Below, piece after piece: positions 53,364-62,093 of a stretch of 64,000 nucleotides of DNA. Every line of letters begins with the position of its first letter. The first letter of the stretch is position 1. This DNA is from 67-14 sp020438345 (GTDB lineage: Bacteria > Actinomycetota > Thermoleophilia > Solirubrobacterales > 70-9), in contig CALMSY010000031.1 in assembly GCA_937872475.1 (NCBI GenBank), positions 23,996 to 87,995 of the forward strand, written 5' to 3'. The notes below the pieces were generated by a model that was given only the letters and a program-made list of their open reading frames with translations, made no database searches and was not told where the DNA came from. The position numbers and the translations under genes were made by a program.

Positions 53364-56330
53364 TCAGTTCGAGCGGGCCCGCTTCAGGCAGGCCTTGCGC
53401 TTTGCCTTGTTGCTGATCTTCTTGCAGTTCTTGATCCGGGCTTTGCGCTTCTTCGCCTTGGTTTTCGAATTGGTGGTCGGTTTCGCCGCCGTATCGCCGG
53501 CTTCAGTCGAGATTGGCTCGATCGTGCCGTCGCCGTTCCCTGCGCCGGGATCCCCGCCTGGTTCACCGGACCCCGGACCACCGGGTTCATGGGTGACCGG
53601 GGTGTTCGGGTCTGTGCCCGTATCCGGCTCGATGGTGCCGCCCGGGACGGAAGTGATGTCGTCCGGCGGCGGATCGGCCAGCCAATGCTGGTAGACCCGG
53701 TTGGTGTTCAGGGCGACCGGGTAGTAGGCGACTTCGTCGATCGCACCGTAGAACCAGGGGGCGAGTTCCCCGAATCCGACATAGAAGGTCGAAACGGAAC
53801 TCGGCCGCTTCGTGGACTCGGTCTTGCCGGTTTCGACACCGTTCACGTAGATCCGGATGTCGGCGCCATCCCAGGTGCCGACCACCTGCTGCCAAGCACC
53901 AACCTGGACCGGTACCGACGAGGTCACCGTGGTATCCATGCGGCGATACCTGAACTGACCGTCCTTGATGTAGATCTCGCCCGCGTCACCATGGCCAACC
54001 ACTGACTGGTCACGCCCGTCAACCGGGAAGACCCAGGCTTCCAGGGTCGACTGGAACCTCGGAGCAGCGACATCATTCACGTAGCCGTAGCCACCCTTGC
54101 CAAAGAAGTTCCTGGCGTGGTCCCCGTCACCGGAAATACCGACCGGGCCGGACTCCTGATCGTTCTTGTATTCGCCGTTGTTGCCGTTGCCCGACGAGTC
54201 GACCAGGGTGCTGCCAGAAGTCTCCCCGAGGCGGCAGTAGAGAACCGGGCTATCGGTGTTGAACAGGTCCGCGAACTTCTTGACCGTGTAGCTGTGGTGG
54301 TGCACGTAGGTGTTGCCGCTCTCGTCCACTGCGGTCACGGTGAAGGTGTGCGGGCCAAGCGAGTCGGGGAGTGCCCCGCCGTTACTGATCGGGTTTCCGT
54401 CCACCGTCGCAGTGCAACTGGCGATGTCGGAATCACCGGGCAGGTCGTCCACATCCGAACAGGTGAAGTCTGCGTTCGGAGTCTTGGTCGGCGCGTAGAG
54501 GCCGCCGTTCTTCGGCGACTGCGGGTCGGTGAACGGACCCTCGGTATTGAACGGTGAATTGCCCCGCTCAAGCGACGGGTTGTCTTTGGCGACACCGACC
54601 TTCCAGCGGTCGCGGATCAGGTGCGAACTGACCGCAGTCGGGTAGTAGGCTGCCTCGTCCATTTCACCGTGGAACCAGGGGGCCATCTCGCCATAGCCGA
54701 TGTAGAAGGTCGCAGTGCCGGACGGAGCCTTGTTGGCCGTGTTCGAACTTGCGACCTGCTGGCCGTTCACGTAGAGCCGGGTGATGCTGCCATTCCAGGT
54801 TGCCGCAACGTGGCTCCAGACCCCCGGTGTGACCGCCGCGTTCGACTGGATCGTGTCCTGGACCTGGCGGAAGGCGAGCTTGCCATCCTTGATGAACAAC
54901 TGACCGCCACCACCGTGGCTCATGACCATCATGTCGGCACCGTCACGGGGCTTGACCCATGCTTCCATCGTGTAGGCAGTGGTCGGAGCGGTGATTCCGT
55001 TCACGTAGCCGTGGCCGTCGCGGGCCGGGAAGAAGGCCGCTTTGTTCTCGGCGGGGTTGGCGAGCTCGCATGCCCGCGGCGGGTGCGGACGCCGCTCGCA
55101 TGCGGTGGCGCCGTCACGCCTGAGCGCGATCCCGTTCTGGTAGATGCCGTCGTTGTGGTTTCCGGAGCTGTCGAGCATCGGGTCCGAACCGAGCGCTTCG
55201 TTGAAGCGGTAGTAGGCCAGAGGATGGCTCTCCATCAGGAATTCCCCGTAGTCGGGCGGATCGATCGTGTAAGCAACCGACTTGCTGGAAGAGTTGCCTG
55301 CCCGATCGGTCGCATTCACCGTGAAGAGGTGCGGGCCGAGGTCCTCGTCATTGACCGGGTTCGACCCGCAGGAGTCGATCCCTGAAGCGACCGGTGGTGG
55401 CCCACCTGAAAGCGGGTCAACACAGTTGAAGTCGGCCGTCGGCCCCTGGTGGAGCAGATAGCGTCCCTTGGAGAGCGGCTGGTTGATGGTCAGGACAGGC
55501 GGCGTCGTGTCGACCATCCAGGAGTAGGACTGGACGTTCGGATCCTCGTTGCCCGCCCGGTCGGTTGCCTTGACCTGAAGTGTGTGATCACCCTCGGGGG
55601 TGTTGAAAGTCTTGTCGTTCGGGCATTCAACCCATCCCGCGCCATCGAGGCTGCACATGAAGACAAGCCCGGAAGAAGGTGCCGGATCGCTGGCCGTCCA
55701 GTCAAAGGTCGGGGTTGTGTCATTCGAAAACTGCGGTGGCATCGCCGTGATCGCAGTTCCCGACGGAGCCCGCGTGTCAACGACAAAATCCCGATCCAGA
55801 GTCGGTGAGGGGGCATCTTCACCGTAGTGAGTTACCCGCAGGCGCCAACGCCCGTCCGCCAGCTTGGGTGAGTTGTAGGAGTAAGGCTGGCTGTAGGCGA
55901 AAGGATCGTCTATCGGCGGGGTCGGGGTGGTTACGTACTGGTCGTTCACGTGGTTCACGCATACATCCGAGCACCAGTAATTGGCGGGCGTATCGCGCTT
56001 GTAGAGGTCGAACAACACATCGGTGTAGCCGATGCTCGGCAGGATGTAGAAGTACGGGATGCAGAAGGAATCGATCACTTCCTGGCAGCCGAGCTTGGAG
56101 TAGGTGCCGATGTAGAAATTGATCTCGGCGTCACCGGCGATCAGCGGCGTGTTGTCGTTGGTGTACGGCCCTGGGGAGTCGATGTCCATCCAGGCATTGG
56201 CGCTGGCTGGCAGCAGCAGAGCTGCAATGCAGGCGATGAGCGCCGTGAGCATCGGAACGCGCTTTGACCTGCCCTTTGGCCCGCAAACTTCGGTGACAGA
56301 TCCATCCTCGTAACTGCGTATAGCCCCCAT
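53364..56330 (-). CDS. Large secreted protein with two LamG domains
   Basis: 988 residues from ATG 56330. A signal peptide (VPMLTALIACIAALLLPASA) comes after a ~25-residue charged lead. Ig/HYR-like modules follow (PQFSNDTTPTFDWTASDPAP, GADFTCS-type strands). Two LamG/concanavalin-like folds start YYRFNEALGSDPMLDSSGNH and YCRLGETSGSTLVDSSGNGN. The tail is Pro/Gly-rich and then very basic (KTKAKKRKARIKNCKK). It is probably a sugar-binding cell-surface or extracellular protein. The longer reading upstream crosses the 22-base repeats and is unlikely. Confidence 0.85.
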   Translation of the reverse strand: MGAIRSYEDGSVTEVCGPKGRSKRVPMLTALIACIAALLLPASANAWMDIDSPGPYTNDNTPLIAGDAEINFYIGTYSKLGCQEVIDSFCIPYFYILPSIGYTDVLFDLYKRDTPANYWCSDVCVNHVNDQYVTTPTPPIDDPFAYSQPYSYNSPKLADGRWRLRVTHYGEDAPSPTLDRDFVVDTRAPSGTAITAMPPQFSNDTTPTFDWTASDPAPSSGLVFMCSLDGAGWVECPNDKTFNTPEGDHTLQVKATDRAGNEDPNVQSYSWMVDTTPPVLTINQPLSKGRYLLHQGPTADFNCVDPLSGGPPPVASGIDSCGSNPVNDEDLGPHLFTVNATDRAGNSSSKSVAYTIDPPDYGEFLMESHPLAYYRFNEALGSDPMLDSSGNHNDGIYQNGIALRRDGATACERRPHPPRACELANPAENKAAFFPARDGHGYVNGITAPTTAYTMEAWVKPRDGADMMVMSHGGGGQLFIKDGKLAFRQVQDTIQSNAAVTPGVWSHVAATWNGSITRLYVNGQQVASSNTANKAPSGTATFYIGYGEMAPWFHGEMDEAAYYPTAVSSHLIRDRWKVGVAKDNPSLERGNSPFNTEGPFTDPQSPKNGGLYAPTKTPNADFTCSDVDDLPGDSDIASCTATVDGNPISNGGALPDSLGPHTFTVTAVDESGNTYVHHHSYTVKKFADLFNTDSPVLYCRLGETSGSTLVDSSGNGNNGEYKNDQESGPVGISGDGDHARNFFGKGGYGYVNDVAAPRFQSTLEAWVFPVDGRDQSVVGHGDAGEIYIKDGQFRYRRMDTTVTSSVPVQVGAWQQVVGTWDGADIRIYVNGVETGKTESTKRPSSVSTFYVGFGELAPWFYGAIDEVAYYPVALNTNRVYQHWLADPPPDDITSVPGGTIEPDTGTDPNTPVTHEPGGPGSGEPGGDPGAGNGDGTIEPISTEAGDTAAKPTTNSKTKAKKRKARIKNCKKISNKAKRKACLKRARSN

Positions 56331-56460
56331 GTGGACGCGACGATACCAAACACTGTTCGGCTCTGCAGATATTTCTTTCTGTGCGTGGAAATGCGCTTGA
56401 CATAACTCTGGTCGCAAGCACCCCGTCAGAGCTGCCGACAACGGGCGATCTGGGCGCCAG

Positions 56461-56526
56461 CCCGGACACCTCCCTGACCCGGCCCGGCCACCTCCCTGGC
56501 CCGGCCCGGACACCTCCCTGACCCGG
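56461..56526. repeat. Three tandem 22-base units
   Basis: Units start at 56461, 56483 and 56505. The first and third are identical, and the second has two changes (CCCGGMCACCTCCCTGRCCC and then GG). A shorter related piece follows. It sits between the divergent LamG and furA genes. Confidence 0.85.
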
Positions 56527-56599
56527 CCCAGTCCGGCCCGGCCCGGGCACCTTCCGACTCAGGCATGAACAGCAAACTGGATTCATTCAAGAAAAGCGG

Positions 56600-56605
56600 T
56601 ATAAC
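56600..56605 (+). promoter_or_regulatory. -10 box TATAAC of furA
   Basis: It ends 7 bases before GTG 56613, suggesting leaderless furA mRNA. Confidence 0.55.
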
Positions 56606-56612
56606 TACGGGA

Positions 56613-57074
56613 GTGCCCTCAACCGCGGAATACGAAACGCTCCTGCGAGACGTGGATCTCCGGGTAACCCGTCCCCGGGTCGCCGTACTCGACGCGGTCT
56701 ACGAGAATCCGCATGCCGACACGAATTCGATCATCGACGTGGTGAGAAAAGACCTGCCGGATGTTTCCCATCAGGCCGTTTACGACGTACTTCGGGCATT
56801 CACCGGCGCCGGTCTGATTCGCCACATCCAGCCTCCTGGTTCAGTCGCCCGATACGAATCGCGGGTTGGAGACAACCATCACCACATCGTCTGCCGCTCC
56901 TGCGGCTCAATCGCGGACGTCGACTGTGCGGTCGGCCATGCACCCTGCCTCACTGCCTCGGATGACCACGGTTTCGTGATCGATGAGGCCGAGGTCGTGT
57001 ACCGGGGCCTTTGTCCCGACTGCACCGCCAAAGCAACCAACGATGAATCCCCCCGAAAGGAATCCCTTGTCTGA
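56613..57074 (+). CDS. furA: Fur-family peroxide/iron regulator
   Basis: 153 residues from GTG 56613; an ATG at 56565 is in frame but lies before the -10 box. The winged helix spans LRVTRPRVAVLDAVYENPHA, VSHQAVYDVLRAFTGAGLIR. NHHHIVCRSCGSIADVDCAV gives the histidines and the first C-x2-C, and GLCPDCTAK the second. It is the actinobacterial FurA that represses katG. Its end overlaps katG by 8 bases (by 32 if katG starts at ATG 57043). Confidence 0.92.
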   Translation: MPSTAEYETLLRDVDLRVTRPRVAVLDAVYENPHADTNSIIDVVRKDLPDVSHQAVYDVLRAFTGAGLIRHIQPPGSVARYESRVGDNHHHIVCRSCGSIADVDCAVGHAPCLTASDDHGFVIDEAEVVYRGLCPDCTAKATNDESPRKESLV

Positions 57075-59289
57075 TCATCCCGAAGCCGTAATTGGTGAAG
57101 TCAACGACGAAGGCAGCGGCGGTTGTCCCGTCGTCCACGATGATCGCTTCCCCTCCCCGACCGAGAGCGGGGGCAACATCGACTGGTGGCCGAATCGGCT
57201 GAATCTGAAGATCCTCGCCAAGAATCCGGCTGAAACGAACCCCTACGGCGAAGATTTCGACTACGCGGCAGAGTTCGAGTCACTCGACCTCGGCGCGGTG
57301 AAGGCCGAGATCAACAAGGTTCTGACGACTTCCCAGGACTGGTGGCCAGCCGATTTCGGGCATTACGGCCCGCTGATCATCCGTATGGCCTGGCATTCCG
57401 CAGGTACCTACCGGGTGATGGACGGCCGCGGCGGCGGTGGCCACGGCCAGCAGCGTTTCGCGCCGCTCAACAGTTGGCCCGACAACGTCAACCTCGACAA
57501 GGCCCGCCGTGTGCTCTGGCCGGTCAAGCAGAAGTACGGTCGCAAGCTTTCCTGGGGCGACCTCATGATCCTGGCCGGCAACGTCGCGCTCGAATCGATG
57601 GGCTTCAAGACTTTCGGGTTCGCCGGTGGCCGTGTGGAGGAGTGGGAACCGGACGAGGATGTCTACTGGGGCCCCGAGAAGGAATGGCTCGGCGACAAGC
57701 GCTACACCGGCGATCGAGACCTCGACAACAACCTGGCGGCGGTTCAGATGGGCCTGATCTACGTCAATCCGGAAGGCCCCAATGCCAATCCGGATCCGGT
57801 CGCCGCGGCCAGGGACATCCGTGAGACTTTCGCTCGAATGGCGATGAATGACGAGGAGACGGTCGCCCTGATCGCCGGAGGCCACACCTTCGGCAAGACC
57901 CATGGCGCGGCCGATCCGGAACCGTACGTCGGTCCGGAACCGGAAGCGGCCCCGCTTGAGCAGCAGGGCCTCGGCTGGAAGAGCAGCTACGGCAGCGGAA
58001 CAGGTGCCGATCAGATCGGCAGCGGGCTGGAGGTCACCTGGACCTACCACCCGACCCGCTGGGACAACGAGTTCTTCCACATTCTCTTCGCCTACGAATG
58101 GGAACTGACCAAGAGCCCGGCAGGTGCACAGCAGTGGCGGCCGGTCAATGGCGGTGGTGCCGACATGGTGCCGGGGGCAGCCGACCCGGAGAAACGACAG
58201 GAACCGCGGATGCTGACCACCGACCTTTCGCTCAGGTTTGATCCCGAATACGAGAAGATCTCCCGCCGTTTCCTTCAGGACCCGGAAGCATTCTCGGATG
58301 CTTTCGCCCGCGCCTGGTTCAAGCTCACCCATCGTGACATGGGACCGGCCACCCGTTACCTCGGCCCGGAGGTCCCGAACGAGGAGCTGATCTGGCAGGA
58401 CCCGATCCCGGCGGTTGAACACGAGCTGGTCGATGAGGTGGACATCGCCGCACTGAAAGAGCAGATCCTCGGGTCAGGACTATCGATTTCCCAGCTGGTA
58501 TCGGCCGCCTGGGCTTCTGCCTCTTCCTTCCGTTCGAGCGACATGCGGGGCGGCGCCAATGGCGGCCGCATCCGGCTCGAGCCGCAGAAGAGCTGGAAGG
58601 TCAATGATCCGGCGGAGCTCGCCAGGGTGATCGAAGTGCTGGAAGGCATCCAGGCCGGGTTCAACGACCAGGCTCCTGAAGGCAAGGAAGTCTCGTTCGC
58701 CGACCTGGTCGTCCTGGCCGGTAGTGCTGCGGTTGAGCAAGCCGCCAGGGAGGCCGGCCACGAGGTGGCGGTCCCGTTCACCCCGGGTCGTGGCGATTCA
58801 ACCCAGGAGCAAACCGATGTCGAGTCATTCGCCTATCTCGAGCCGTCAGCAGACGGTTTCCGCAACTACCTGAGCGGCGATCAGAAACTGCCAGCCGAGT
58901 ATCTGCTCCTCGACCGGGCCAATCTGCTCGGCTTGACCGCCCCGGAGATGACGGTCCTGGTTGGTGGTTTGCGAGTGCTCGGCGCAAACACCGGCGGCTC
59001 CGCCCACGGTGTCCTGACTGCGAACCCGGGGACTCTCACGAATGATTTCTTCGTGAACCTCCTCTCCTTCGAGACAGAGTGGAAGCCGGCCGACGCAGAC
59101 TCGATCACCTTCGAGTCGCCAGGTACGGGATGGACCGGCACCCGGGCCGATCTGGTCTTCGGCTCCAACTCCGAGCTCCGCGCCGTCGCCGAGGTCTACG
59201 CCTCCGATGACGCGAAGGACAAGTTCGTGACCGACTTCATCGCGGCCTGGGCCAAGGTGATGAACGCCGACCGCTTCGACCTCGACTGA
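57067..59289 (+). CDS. katG: Catalase-peroxidase
   Basis: 740 residues from TTG 57067, which has AAAGGAA 5-6 bases upstream; ATG 57043 is an alternative. IIRMAWHSAGTYRV holds the distal Arg, Trp and His, GLIYVNPEGPN the adduct Tyr, and FARMAMNDEETVALIAGGHT the adduct Met and proximal His. The second, haem-less half runs from ~420. It removes hydrogen peroxide in the cytoplasm and has peroxidase activity (isoniazid activation in mycobacteria). All catalytic residues are intact. It is coupled to furA. Confidence 0.96.
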   Translation: MSDHPEAVIGEVNDEGSGGCPVVHDDRFPSPTESGGNIDWWPNRLNLKILAKNPAETNPYGEDFDYAAEFESLDLGAVKAEINKVLTTSQDWWPADFGHYGPLIIRMAWHSAGTYRVMDGRGGGGHGQQRFAPLNSWPDNVNLDKARRVLWPVKQKYGRKLSWGDLMILAGNVALESMGFKTFGFAGGRVEEWEPDEDVYWGPEKEWLGDKRYTGDRDLDNNLAAVQMGLIYVNPEGPNANPDPVAAARDIRETFARMAMNDEETVALIAGGHTFGKTHGAADPEPYVGPEPEAAPLEQQGLGWKSSYGSGTGADQIGSGLEVTWTYHPTRWDNEFFHILFAYEWELTKSPAGAQQWRPVNGGGADMVPGAADPEKRQEPRMLTTDLSLRFDPEYEKISRRFLQDPEAFSDAFARAWFKLTHRDMGPATRYLGPEVPNEELIWQDPIPAVEHELVDEVDIAALKEQILGSGLSISQLVSAAWASASSFRSSDMRGGANGGRIRLEPQKSWKVNDPAELARVIEVLEGIQAGFNDQAPEGKEVSFADLVVLAGSAAVEQAAREAGHEVAVPFTPGRGDSTQEQTDVESFAYLEPSADGFRNYLSGDQKLPAEYLLLDRANLLGLTAPEMTVLVGGLRVLGANTGGSAHGVLTANPGTLTNDFFVNLLSFETEWKPADADSITFESPGTGWTGTRADLVFGSNSELRAVAEVYASDDAKDKFVTDFIAAWAKVMNADRFDLD

Positions 59290-59350
59290 CCGGAGCGGTT
59301 CAGCGACGCGGACCTGCCGGTGACTTCAACCAGCGGGGCCTCAGGAAGCA

Positions 59351-59381
59351 GAAGGGCCGGCTCGCCTGGAGCCGGCCCTTC
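59351..59381. terminator. Strong hairpin after katG
   Basis: GAAGGGCCGGCT and AGCCGGCCCTTC are perfect 12-base arms with a 7-base loop. There is no T-tract. It is placed between convergent genes and could terminate both. Confidence 0.75.
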
Positions 59382-59415
59382 GCATTTCCTGATCACGCAG
59401 CAGAGGCGCGGCCGA

Positions 59416-60405
59416 TCAGTATTGGTTACCCGTTCGTACGTTCAGACACAGCGTCGCCAGATAGACGGGCAGGTCGTTGAACGGGTCGGTATTCCAGAAC
59501 TTGAACGCACGGGACTTGGGCCGAGGGTCCATCCCGAGGAAGTGAATCCACCCGTGGTTCCATGGTGCGATTCCAAGCGCTCCCACAATCGCCTTGTAGT
59601 GGTCCTGACAAGCGACCCGTTTCTCCTGGACCGCGTTCTTGGTCAGGGTCCTTGCCCCAAGCGGCCAATAGCCGGGCTTCAGGTGGATCTGGAGGTTGTG
59701 TCTGTGACCCCAGGTGGGGTCGGTTCTGAGTCTCAGACAGAGCACGCTGACTTCCATCGATGTCGGCGCAGACACCGTGAAGTTCCAGTTCCAGGATGAG
59801 CTGAGCGGGTTGCCCGGGTAGGAACTCTTGAGCCAGACATCACCACCCGCGAGCCGCTTGAACCCGGGTCCGACGGCAACTTCCAGTCCCGGTATGCAGC
59901 CGAGCGCCGCACTTGAGAAGTCGCTACCGGGGAACCACGTCGTGGTCTTCTTCGCTCTGATCCTGATGTTGTGCTGATGGCTGTTTTCCACGGTCTTGCT
60001 GCCGAGACAGGTCGCGAAGATCTTCACCTGAGCGCGACCGTCCGCCTTGTTGGTCATTTCGAAATGCCATTTGGCGGCGTCACCTCCCTGCTGGAGGTCA
60101 CTGTAGGAGCGGCTTACCGTCACATCGCGCAGGTCACCGAAGACCCCGATCTGAGGGTTGGCCTGGTCGACATGATCAACTCGCCACATGCCATCGACCG
60201 CATAGTCGCCGGGATTGCAGTAGGTGTGCTCGTGGGCGTACTCACCACCGTCCAGGTCAACCTGCACCTCGACCTTGTAAATCTTCAGAAAGTGGTTTGG
60301 TGCGGCCTCTGCCGCTGCCGGCAAGAGCAATGCGCCCACAAAGAACGCCAATAGCGCGCCCAGCAACGCCAACCGCGGTGCTGCTGAACCTCGACTCGAA
60401 TCCAT
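59416..60405 (-). CDS. Secreted protein of unknown function
   Basis: 329 residues; ATG 60405 follows GGAGGGGG. The signal peptide is LALLGALLAFFVGALLLPAAAEA. The mature part is beta-rich with cysteines (TYCNPGD, ATCLGSK, LGCIPG, VLCLRL, VACQDH, TLCLNV) and many Trp and His. GDYAVDGMWRVDHVDQANPQ followed by SYSDLQQGGDAAKWHFEM recalls a repeated extracellular module seen in related genomes. Function unknown. Confidence 0.7.
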   Translation of the reverse strand: MDSSRGSAAPRLALLGALLAFFVGALLLPAAAEAAPNHFLKIYKVEVQVDLDGGEYAHEHTYCNPGDYAVDGMWRVDHVDQANPQIGVFGDLRDVTVSRSYSDLQQGGDAAKWHFEMTNKADGRAQVKIFATCLGSKTVENSHQHNIRIRAKKTTTWFPGSDFSSAALGCIPGLEVAVGPGFKRLAGGDVWLKSSYPGNPLSSSWNWNFTVSAPTSMEVSVLCLRLRTDPTWGHRHNLQIHLKPGYWPLGARTLTKNAVQEKRVACQDHYKAIVGALGIAPWNHGWIHFLGMDPRPKSRAFKFWNTDPFNDLPVYLATLCLNVRTGNQY

Positions 60406-60526
60406 CTCTACCCCCTCCAGTTAATGCAACGAATTGCCTGGATCTGGTTTCCGGTGACGGCAAAATTGCTTCCCAGACTTGCCGCCACCCCTGAACCTAA
60501 CCGCGGGGTTCAAGAATTGCAAGCAA

Positions 60527-60907
60527 TCAATGAAATCTCTCGCCGATGCGGGTTAGCTTCCCGCTACGAACCAAAGCAGCTGCCATGGCGATACCCGCCG
60601 TGTCGATCGCAACATCAACCGGGCTACCAACCCGGCCTTCGACGAAAGATTGGTGGTACTCGTCACTCATCGCGTAGACCAGGGAATTCAGGATCGCTGC
60701 CGGCAGCGCCCGTCCCGTCAAGGGTGCAAGCGCTCGCCACCAGAGAAGGGTGAGCAGTCCGTAGGAGATCATGTGAGCAAGCTTCCGCAGCAGCAGGTCC
60801 CAGAATCCGAGGCCGGTGGAAAGGTCCGACTGCGCCGAGAGCAGGAAGATCACTCCCATCAGGGCGAGCGGGGGCAGGAAACCGAAGATGACTCTGGCCA
60901 CCACCAC
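60527..60907 (-). CDS. VanZ-like membrane protein
   Basis: About 126 residues from GTG 60907; TTG 60952 gives 141. FLLSAQSDLSTG, LLRKLAHMISYGLLTLLWWR and YAMSDEYHQSFVEGRVGSPV followed by DVAIDTAG are VanZ hallmarks (K-x2-H-x2-Y, SDE-x-Q). Four membrane segments. VanZ relatives give teicoplanin resistance in some bacteria, but most have no known role. Confidence 0.85.
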   Translation of the reverse strand: MVVARVIFGFLPPLALMGVIFLLSAQSDLSTGLGFWDLLLRKLAHMISYGLLTLLWWRALAPLTGRALPAAILNSLVYAMSDEYHQSFVEGRVGSPVDVAIDTAGIAMAAALVRSGKLTRIGERFH

Positions 60908-60952
60908 ATCATTGCGATCAGCAGCAGGCGATAGTGAACTGCCTGACGGCAA

Positions 60953-60958
60953 TAGGGT
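60953..60958 (+). promoter_or_regulatory. -10 box TAGGGT of small membrane protein gene
   Basis: It ends 6 bases before GTG 60965. Confidence 0.4.
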
Positions 60959-60964
60959 GATCTC

Positions 60965-61489
60965 GTGAACGAAGTCGCGATCAGAGTACCGTCGCTGGAC
61001 AGGATGTTTGACGAATGGAGTGCCGAACCGCTCGAAAAGCGTTTCCTCAACGACGATGCCAGGGAGCGGATACTTGACGCCTGGGACGAGGGGCGAATCG
61101 ACCGGAAATCACCAGATCGGCTTTTGTTGATTCTGCCCGCCAGTGCGCGAAGGGAAGAGCTGGAGCAGTCAATTCTTGCCGCCTTCCGGCACGACATGGA
61201 ACAGACCTCGATTGACGCACGCCGGCACTGGATCCGCCGCAGCCTCGTTGCGAGGGAAACCCGGGTTGGCTTTATCGTCTTCTTCGTCGCAATGGTGATC
61301 TCGGTCCTGATCAGTGACGGCAGCGACGGCGGGAGCGTCGAAACCCTTTTTGCCCAGACTTTCGTCGTGATCGCCTGGGTCGCACTTTGGGGTCCGGCGG
61401 GCCGTTTCATCAGGGGCGCTTCGTACCGGCTTGAACGAAAAACCTTCGCTGAACTTGCAAAGGTTCCGGTCAGGATCCGCTGGGAATAG
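60965..61489 (+). CDS. Unknown protein with two membrane segments
   Basis: 174 residues from GTG. A soluble N-terminal part (SLDRMFDEWSAEPLEKRFLN, RLLLILPASARREELEQSIL) is followed by two hydrophobic segments (VGFIVFFVAMVISVLI, FAQTFVVIAWVALWG) and a short basic tail. It is divergent from the VanZ-like gene. No family was recognised. Confidence 0.65.
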   Translation: MNEVAIRVPSLDRMFDEWSAEPLEKRFLNDDARERILDAWDEGRIDRKSPDRLLLILPASARREELEQSILAAFRHDMEQTSIDARRHWIRRSLVARETRVGFIVFFVAMVISVLISDGSDGGSVETLFAQTFVVIAWVALWGPAGRFIRGASYRLERKTFAELAKVPVRIRWE

Positions 61490-61597
61490 CTGCCCCGCTC
61501 CGTCCGTATTTCCGCGGCACAGGTGTCACCGTGGCCGTATCGTCACCTGTCTGGGTCGGCCCGTACGTCACCTGGCGGAGAAGTGATTGCCGCGCAG

Positions 61598-61603
61598 TAA
61601 TCT
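61598..61603 (+). promoter_or_regulatory. -10 box TAATCT of VOC gene
   Basis: It ends 6 bases before ATG 61610. Confidence 0.5.
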
Positions 61604-61609
61604 GGCCAG

Positions 61610-62044
61610 ATGGCACTCAGGATGGACAACGTCGGAATTGTCGTTGAAGACCTCACGGCCGCTATCGGGTTCTTTCGTGAACTTGGCCTCGAGCTTGAGG
61701 GGCGAATGAAGGTGGAAGGAGAGTGGGCCGGAAGCGTCACGGGGCTGGGCGACCAGAGCGTCGAGATCGCCATGATGCGCACTCCGGACGGTCACAGCCG
61801 GCTCGAACTTTCACGCTTCCTCGCGCCGGATGTAGTCGCCGACCACCGGAACGCCCCGGTGAACTCGCTTGGATACCTCCGGGTGATGTTCGCCGTCGAT
61901 GACATCGATGCGACCCTCTCCCGGCTCCGCGAGCATGGCGCGCAACTCGTTGGCAGGGATGTCGTCCAGTACGAGGACGCGTATCGGCTCTGCTACATCC
62001 GGGGGCCTGAAGGGTTGCTCATCGGGCTCGCCCAGGAGCTCTGA
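61610..62044 (+). CDS. VOC-family (glyoxalase-like) protein
   Basis: 144 residues. MDNVGIVVEDLTAAIGFFRE is the first beta-alpha-beta unit, and LRVMFAVDDIDATLSRLREH followed by YIRGPEGLLIGLAQEL the second. The usual metal positions (His/Glu) are partly kept: the first His is replaced by Asn7. It could be a lyase, dioxygenase or binding protein; the substrate cannot be told. Its stop lies inside a hairpin. Confidence 0.85.
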   Translation: MALRMDNVGIVVEDLTAAIGFFRELGLELEGRMKVEGEWAGSVTGLGDQSVEIAMMRTPDGHSRLELSRFLAPDVVADHRNAPVNSLGYLRVMFAVDDIDATLSRLREHGAQLVGRDVVQYEDAYRLCYIRGPEGLLIGLAQEL

Positions 62045-62075
62045 TCCCTGACCCGCCAGGCAGGCCAGGGATCAG
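62041..62075. terminator. Hairpin between convergent genes
   Basis: CTGATCCCTG and CAGGGATCAG are perfect 10-base arms with a 15-base loop. The left arm contains the VOC stop codon. No T-tract. Confidence 0.6.
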
Positions 62076-62093
62076 TCGGGAATCAACCCGGAA

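Noticed and set aside
56331..56513. Extended N-terminus of the LamG protein
   Set aside because: It would place 61 low-complexity residues before the signal peptide and cover the upstream region; ATG 56330 with TATCGT nearby fits better.
57280..58422. 380-codon minus frame opposite katG
   Set aside because: Shadow of a highly conserved gene.
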